Assembly: GCF_009601685.2 (NCBI RefSeq)
Contig: NZ_CP045701.2
Coordinates: 6,138,001-6,202,000, forward strand
Direction of reading: 5' to 3'
Source: Pseudomonas brassicacearum
GTDB lineage: Bacteria > Pseudomonadota > Gammaproteobacteria > Pseudomonadales > Pseudomonadaceae
DNA length: 64,000 nt
The translations under genes and the position numbers were made by a program. This document shows, in pieces, positions 60,228 to 64,000 of this stretch. Every line of letters begins with the position of its first letter. Within the stretch, counting starts at the first letter, position 1. The notes beneath the pieces were generated by a model. It was not told the DNA's origin. It saw only the letters and a list, made by a program, of their open reading frames with translations, and did not search any database.

Positions 60228-61423
60228 TCGATGACGCTCCCGCACCGCTGATTCATGGCGGTGTACAAACGCCTCGGGCACCACTGCCGGTGCTGCCGCC
60301 CCTGGCGTTGTACGTCCACATCCCGTGGTGCGTGCGCAAATGCCCGTATTGCGACTTCAACTCCCACACCGCCAGCCCTCAGCTGCCGGAAGAGGAATAT
60401 GTCGACGCCTTGCTGGCCGACCTCGAACAGGACTTGCACGCGGTCCATGGTCGCCCGTTGAGCTCGATCTTTTTCGGCGGCGGCACCCCGAGCCTGTTCA
60501 GCGCCCGGGCCCTGGGGCGTCTGCTCAAGGGGGTGGAAGCGCGGATACCGTTCGCCCAGGACATTGAAATAACCCTGGAAGCCAACCCCGGCACCTTCGA
60601 ACAAGAAAAATTCGTCGCTTACCGGGCCTTGGGCATCAATCGCCTGTCCATCGGCATCCAGAGTTTCCAGCAGGCCAAGCTTGAAGCCCTGGGCCGGATC
60701 CACAACGGCGACGAGGCGGTGCGCGCCGCCGGCATGGCCCGCCAGGCCGGTTTCGACAATTTCAACCTTGACCTGATGCATGGGCTGCCCGACCAGTCCC
60801 TGGAAGACGCCTTGAGCGACCTGCGCCAGGCCATCGCCTTGCAGCCGACCCATTTGTCCTGGTACCAGCTGACGCTGGAGCCGAACACGGTGTTCTGGAA
60901 CCAGCCGCCGACATTGCCCGAAGACGACACGCTGTGGGACATCCAGGAAGCCGGGCAAGCCTTGCTGGCCGAACACGGCTACGCCCAATACGAGGTTTCG
61001 GCCTACGCCCAACCCGGCCGGGCGGCGCGGCATAACCTCAATTACTGGAGCTTCGGCGACTTCATCGGCATCGGTGCCGGCGCCCACGGCAAGCTCAGCC
61101 ATCCGGACGGGCGCATCGTGCGCACCTGGAAGACCCGCCTGCCCAAGGACTATCTCAACCCGGCCAAAAGCTTCCAGGCCGGCGAGAAAACCCTGGCCAA
61201 CGAAGAGCTGCCGTTCGAGTTCCTGATGAATGCCCTGCGCCTGACCGCAGGCGTGGAAGCGCGGCTGTACCCGGAGCGCACCGGGCTGCCCCTGCAAAGC
61301 CTGGCCGAAGGTCGGCGCGAGGCCGAACAAAGCGGGTTGTTGCAGGTCGAACCGACACGTCTGGCGGCCACCGAGCGCGGACAGCTGTTTCTCAACGACT
61401 TGCTGCAGACATTTCTGAGCTGA
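60224..61423 (+). CDS. hemW: Radical-SAM heme chaperone HemW
   Basis: Radical SAM protein that delivers heme; long misannotated as coproporphyrinogen oxidase. 399 residues with the cluster motif [10 protein letters not shown] and [12 protein letters not shown]; lacks the HemN N-terminus. Its ATG overlaps the rdgB stop (ATGA). An earlier start would lie in rdgB. Confidence 0.95.
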   Translation: MIDDAPAPLIHGGVQTPRAPLPVLPPLALYVHIPWCVRKCPYCDFNSHTASPQLPEEEYVDALLADLEQDLHAVHGRPLSSIFFGGGTPSLFSARALGRLLKGVEARIPFAQDIEITLEANPGTFEQEKFVAYRALGINRLSIGIQSFQQAKLEALGRIHNGDEAVRAAGMARQAGFDNFNLDLMHGLPDQSLEDALSDLRQAIALQPTHLSWYQLTLEPNTVFWNQPPTLPEDDTLWDIQEAGQALLAEHGYAQYEVSAYAQPGRAARHNLNYWSFGDFIGIGAGAHGKLSHPDGRIVRTWKTRLPKDYLNPAKSFQAGEKTLANEELPFEFLMNALRLTAGVEARLYPERTGLPLQSLAEGRREAEQSGLLQVEPTRLAATERGQLFLNDLLQTFLS

Positions 61424-61441
61424 TCAACACAAGGAAATCGA

Positions 61442-61765
61442 ATGGATCTGGTACTCGATCTGCTGGCCACCGTGTCCCGCTGGAGCCGCAGCAATCTGTC
61501 GGAAATCTCCCTGGCATTGGTAGGTTGCCTGCTGGTGCTGTTTGGCGCCGACATCAAGGGTTGGGTCGAACAACGCCTGGGCAGCATCGCCGGCGCCTTG
61601 CGCGTCCCGCTGATCGCCCTGCTGTGCATGATCGGCAGCGGCGCGGCACTGATCTACGCCACGCCGTGGGTCGTCCGGGGCTTGAGCCAGTTCAACAACT
61701 ACAGCCTGGCGCCGGTGTTGTTGGTGGTGCTGGTGTTGATCGGCGTAGTCGCGGATCGGCGCTGA
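61442..61765 (+). CDS. DUF3392 membrane protein
   Basis: A 107-residue protein with three hydrophobic segments (SEISLALVGCLLVLFGADIK, VPLIALLCMIGSGAALIYAT, LAPVLLVVLVLIGVVA). Function unknown. AAGGAAA is 7 nt before the ATG; 18 nt after hemW. Confidence 0.88.
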   Translation: MDLVLDLLATVSRWSRSNLSEISLALVGCLLVLFGADIKGWVEQRLGSIAGALRVPLIALLCMIGSGAALIYATPWVVRGLSQFNNYSLAPVLLVVLVLIGVVADRR

Positions 61766-61786
61766 TCCCACCCACACCACAAAACA

Positions 61787-61930
61787 AATGTGGGAGCTGA
61801 GCTTCTGTGGGAGCAAGGCTTGCCCGCGATAGCAGCGCCTCGGTACCCACTTGAATCCCGAGTTGCCTGCATCGCGAGCAAGCTTTGCTCCCACAAAGCC
61901 TTGCTCCCACAGAAGTTCAGCTCCCACATT
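61787..61930. repeat. Extended palindromic REP cluster
   Basis: Outer arms AATGTGGGAGCTGAGCTTCT and AGAAGTTCAGCTCCCACATT, continuing inward with GTGGGAGCAAGGCTT / AAGCCTTGCTCCCAC, enclose inner REP halves ending CCCGCGAT and ATCGCGAGC. Between the convergent DUF3392 and trmB genes. Confidence 0.88.
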
Positions 61931-61945
61931 GGGTATTGGTGATGC

Positions 61946-62671
61946 TTAAGCCACCTTCTCGAACTTCAAATCCCAAACCCCATGCCCAAGCCGCTCGCCT
62001 CGGCGCTCGAACTTGGTGATCGGCCGCTCAGCCGGGCGCGGCACGCACTTGCCGTCTTCGGCCAGGTTGCGGTAGCCCGGGGCGACGTTCATCACTTCCA
62101 GCATGTATTCGGCGTAGGGTTCCCAGTCGGTGGCCATGTGCAGCACACCGCCGACCTTCAACTTGCTGCGCACCAGTTCAGCGAACGACGCCTGGACGAT
62201 ACGGCGCTTGTGGTGGCGGCTTTTGTGCCAAGGGTCCGGGAAGAACAACATCAGCCGGTCGAGGCTGTTGTCGGCCACGCAGCGGTTGAGCACTTCGATG
62301 GCGTCGCAATCGTAGACCCGCAGGTTGGTCAGCCCTTGGGTCAGCACGCCGTTGAGCAGCGCACCAACGCCGGGACGGTGGACTTCCACACCGATGAAAT
62401 CCTGCTCCGGCGAAGCCGCAGCCATTTCCAGCAATGAATGGCCCATGCCGAAGCCGATTTCCAGCGAGCGCGGGGCCGATCGGCCGAAGACCTGGTCAAA
62501 ATCCACCGGCGCATCGGCAAGCGGCAGGACAAACAGCGGCGCGCCCTGCTCCAGGCCGCGCTGCTGGCCTTCAGTCATGCGCCCGGCGCGCATCACGAAA
62601 CTCTTGATGCGGCGGTGCTGGCGCTCTTCGCCTTCTTCCGGCAGGACCGGCGTGTCGTTCGATTCAGTCAT
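61946..62671 (-). CDS. trmB: tRNA (guanine-46-N7)-methyltransferase
   Basis: Methylates G46 in the tRNA variable loop. 241 residues; SAM motif [15 protein letters not shown] and tRNA-binding [20 protein letters not shown]. Start at ATG 62671; a TTG one codon earlier is also open. Lies 9 nt downstream of thiG. Confidence 0.96.
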   Translation of the reverse strand: MTESNDTPVLPEEGEERQHRRIKSFVMRAGRMTEGQQRGLEQGAPLFVLPLADAPVDFDQVFGRSAPRSLEIGFGMGHSLLEMAAASPEQDFIGVEVHRPGVGALLNGVLTQGLTNLRVYDCDAIEVLNRCVADNSLDRLMLFFPDPWHKSRHHKRRIVQASFAELVRSKLKVGGVLHMATDWEPYAEYMLEVMNVAPGYRNLAEDGKCVPRPAERPITKFERRGERLGHGVWDLKFEKVA

Positions 62672-62680
62672 CAATGGCTC

Positions 62681-63475
62681 TTACTTGATCAGACCATCCA
62701 GCGGCGAGGAGGCGCTGGCGTAAAGTTTTTTCGGCATGCGGCCGGCCAGGTACGCCAGGCGACCGGCGACGATGGCGTGCTTCATGGCTTCGGCCATGAG
62801 GATCGGCTGCTGGGCGTGAGCGATGGCCGAGTTCATCAGCACTGCTTCGCAACCCAGCTCCATGGCGATGGTGGCGTCGGATGCGGTACCGACACCGGCA
62901 TCCACCAACACCGGGATCTTGGCTTCTTCCAGGATGATCTGCAGGTTGTACGGGTTGCAGATCCCCAGGCCGGTGCCGATCAGGCCGGCCAGCGGCATGA
63001 CCGCGATGCAGCCGATTTCCGCCAATTGACGGGCGATGATCGGATCATCGCTGGTGTAGACCATCACGTCGAAGCCTTCCTTGACCAGGGTTTCGGCGGC
63101 CTTGAGGGTTTCGATCACGTTGGGGAACAGGGTTTTCTGGTCCGCCAGCACTTCCAGCTTCACCAGGTTGTGGCCGTCGAGCAGCTCACGGGCCAGGCGG
63201 CAGGTGCGCACGGCCTCGATGGCGTCGAAGCAACCGGCGGTGTTCGGCAGGATGGTGTAGCGATCCGGCGGCAGGATATCCAGCAGGTTCGGTTCGCCCG
63301 GGTTCTGGCCGATGTTGGTCCGGCGCACAGCGACGGTCACGATTTCGGCGCCCGAGGCTTCGATGGCCAGGCGGGTTTCTTCCATGTCGCGATATTTGCC
63401 GGTGCCTACCAGCAAGCGCGACTGGTAGGTACGACCGGCCAGGACGAAGGGCTTGTCGCTACGAACGATGCTCAT
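62681..63475 (-). CDS. thiG: Thiazole synthase ThiG
   Basis: Forms the thiazole of thiamine from DXP, dehydroglycine and ThiS thiocarboxylate. 264 residues, TIM barrel; [40 protein letters not shown] (Schiff-base lysine region) and [20 protein letters not shown]. Follows thiS by 54 nt. Confidence 0.97.
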   Translation of the reverse strand: MSIVRSDKPFVLAGRTYQSRLLVGTGKYRDMEETRLAIEASGAEIVTVAVRRTNIGQNPGEPNLLDILPPDRYTILPNTAGCFDAIEAVRTCRLARELLDGHNLVKLEVLADQKTLFPNVIETLKAAETLVKEGFDVMVYTSDDPIIARQLAEIGCIAVMPLAGLIGTGLGICNPYNLQIILEEAKIPVLVDAGVGTASDATIAMELGCEAVLMNSAIAHAQQPILMAEAMKHAIVAGRLAYLAGRMPKKLYASASSPLDGLIK

Positions 63476-63529
63476 GGGAAATCCTCTGTTGGGGTGAGGT
63501 TCTTGCGAAATACCGCGAAACCGAGGCGA

Positions 63530-63730
63530 CTAGCCGCCGCCGATGGCGTGGACCACTTCGACGCTGTCGCCATCGTTCAACGTGGTTTCGGTGTGCTGGC
63601 TGCGCGGGACGATATCCAGATTGAGCTCCACCGCGACGCGGCGTCCGGTGAGTTCCAGACGGGTCAGCAGGGCCGCAACGGTTTCACCGTCGGGCAGTTC
63701 AAGGGGTTCGCCGTTCAACTGAATGCGCAT
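63530..63730 (-). CDS. thiS: Sulfur carrier protein ThiS
   Basis: A 66-residue ubiquitin-like carrier ending VHAIGGG; the terminal GG is the site of thiocarboxylation. Begins MRIQLNGEPLELPDGETVAA. First gene of thiS-thiG-trmB. Confidence 0.96.
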   Translation of the reverse strand: MRIQLNGEPLELPDGETVAALLTRLELTGRRVAVELNLDIVPRSQHTETTLNDGDSVEVVHAIGGG

Positions 63731-63820
63731 GCCGGATGCCGCCATCATTTTTAGGGGCTGGCATTCTAGCCCGATCAGTCTGGGTGACCCAAGCCATTCG
63801 TCATGAAATGGACCGCCCGG

Positions 63821-64000
63821 TCAGCCCAGCCGCCAGGCGGCAAGCCCCAGGCACAGCCAGCCGATCAGGAACGCCACGCCGCCAAACGGCGTGATGATGC
63901 CCAACTTGCTGATACCTGTGAGGGTCAGCAGGTACAGGCTGCCGGAGAACAACAGGATACCGATCACAAATGAAACCCCGGCCCAGGTGACGATGCGGCC
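63821..64000 (-). CDS. DUF423 membrane protein, C-terminal end (cut by window edge)
   Basis: The last 59 residues are visible, with two hydrophobic helices: GVSFVIGILLFSGSLYLLTL and ITPFGGVAFLIGWLCLGLAA. LFSGSLYLL and ITPFGG are DUF423 (YgdD-like) motifs. The function is unknown; the start lies beyond 64000. Confidence 0.88.
   Translation of the reverse strand, partial: GRIVTWAGVSFVIGILLFSGSLYLLTLTGISKLGIITPFGGVAFLIGWLCLGLAAWRLG

Overview
The window is a continuous stretch of chromosomal core genome from a fluorescent-type Pseudomonas, most like the P. fluorescens group. The evidence is the high GC content, dense REP elements (GTGGGAGC...GCTTGCTCGCGAT type), the gene order gshB-pilGHIJ-chpA, the pyrR-pyrB-pyrC' and metX-metW pairs, and a SAH riboswitch in front of ahcY. 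I see no phage, insertion sequence, integron, CRISPR array, rRNA or tRNA, and no base-composition island.

Layout. 1-3.5 kb: transketolase (cut by the window edge), then an ArsR-methyltransferase regulator (SahR type) and metK, preceded by a perfect 26-nt palindrome. 3.7-12.8 kb: transporters and envelope genes (LysE exporter, ligB, a DUF1090 protein, cytochrome c, mltA, a MAPEG protein, DMT and MFS transporters, a formate/nitrite-type channel, an acyl-CoA thioesterase). 12.9-15.6 kb: SAH riboswitch, ahcY, metF. 15.6-25.8 kb: a glycosyltransferase-like protein, a periplasmic solute-binding protein, rhlE, yceI with cytochrome b561, an exported flavin amine oxidase with a histone-H1-like tail, bioA, rsmE. 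25.8-35.1 kb: a hemolysin III-family protein, then the complete malonate decarboxylase locus (mdcA-B-C-D-E-G-H plus madL-madM, with mdcR convergent to it). 35.5-45.7 kb: Pil-Chp chemosensory operon (pilG, pilH, pilI, pilJ, chpA, chpC). 45.9-52 kb: gshB, tonB-like gene, yqgE, ruvX, pyrR, pyrB, pyrC'. 52-64 kb: a TM2 protein, an NlpC/P60 peptidase, pilT, yggS, proC, yggT, yggU, metX, metW, a DUF4426 protein, rdgB, hemW, a DUF3392 protein, trmB, thiG, thiS and the end of a DUF423 gene.

How the genes connect. Much of the methionine/SAM cycle is here: metX/metW feed homoserine into methionine, metF supplies methyl-THF, metK makes SAM and ahcY clears SAH. Two unrelated SAH-linked controls are visible, a probable SahR operator before sahR-metK and a SAH riboswitch before ahcY. 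The mdc genes form a nearly gapless, translationally coupled operon for growth on malonate. The Pil-Chp genes with pilT and a TonB3-like gene concern type IV pilus twitching, but pilK, chpB and pilU are absent from their usual places.

The window is mostly well-known biology. The less ordinary parts are the reduced Pil-Chp system with repeats at the missing-gene sites, ChpA with two threonine-substituted phosphotransfer modules, the amine oxidase with its Lys/Ala/Pro tail, and several repeat structures (REP pairs, about 100-nt hairpins, 8-bp and 11-bp tandem arrays). I found no convincing new defence or biosynthetic system.
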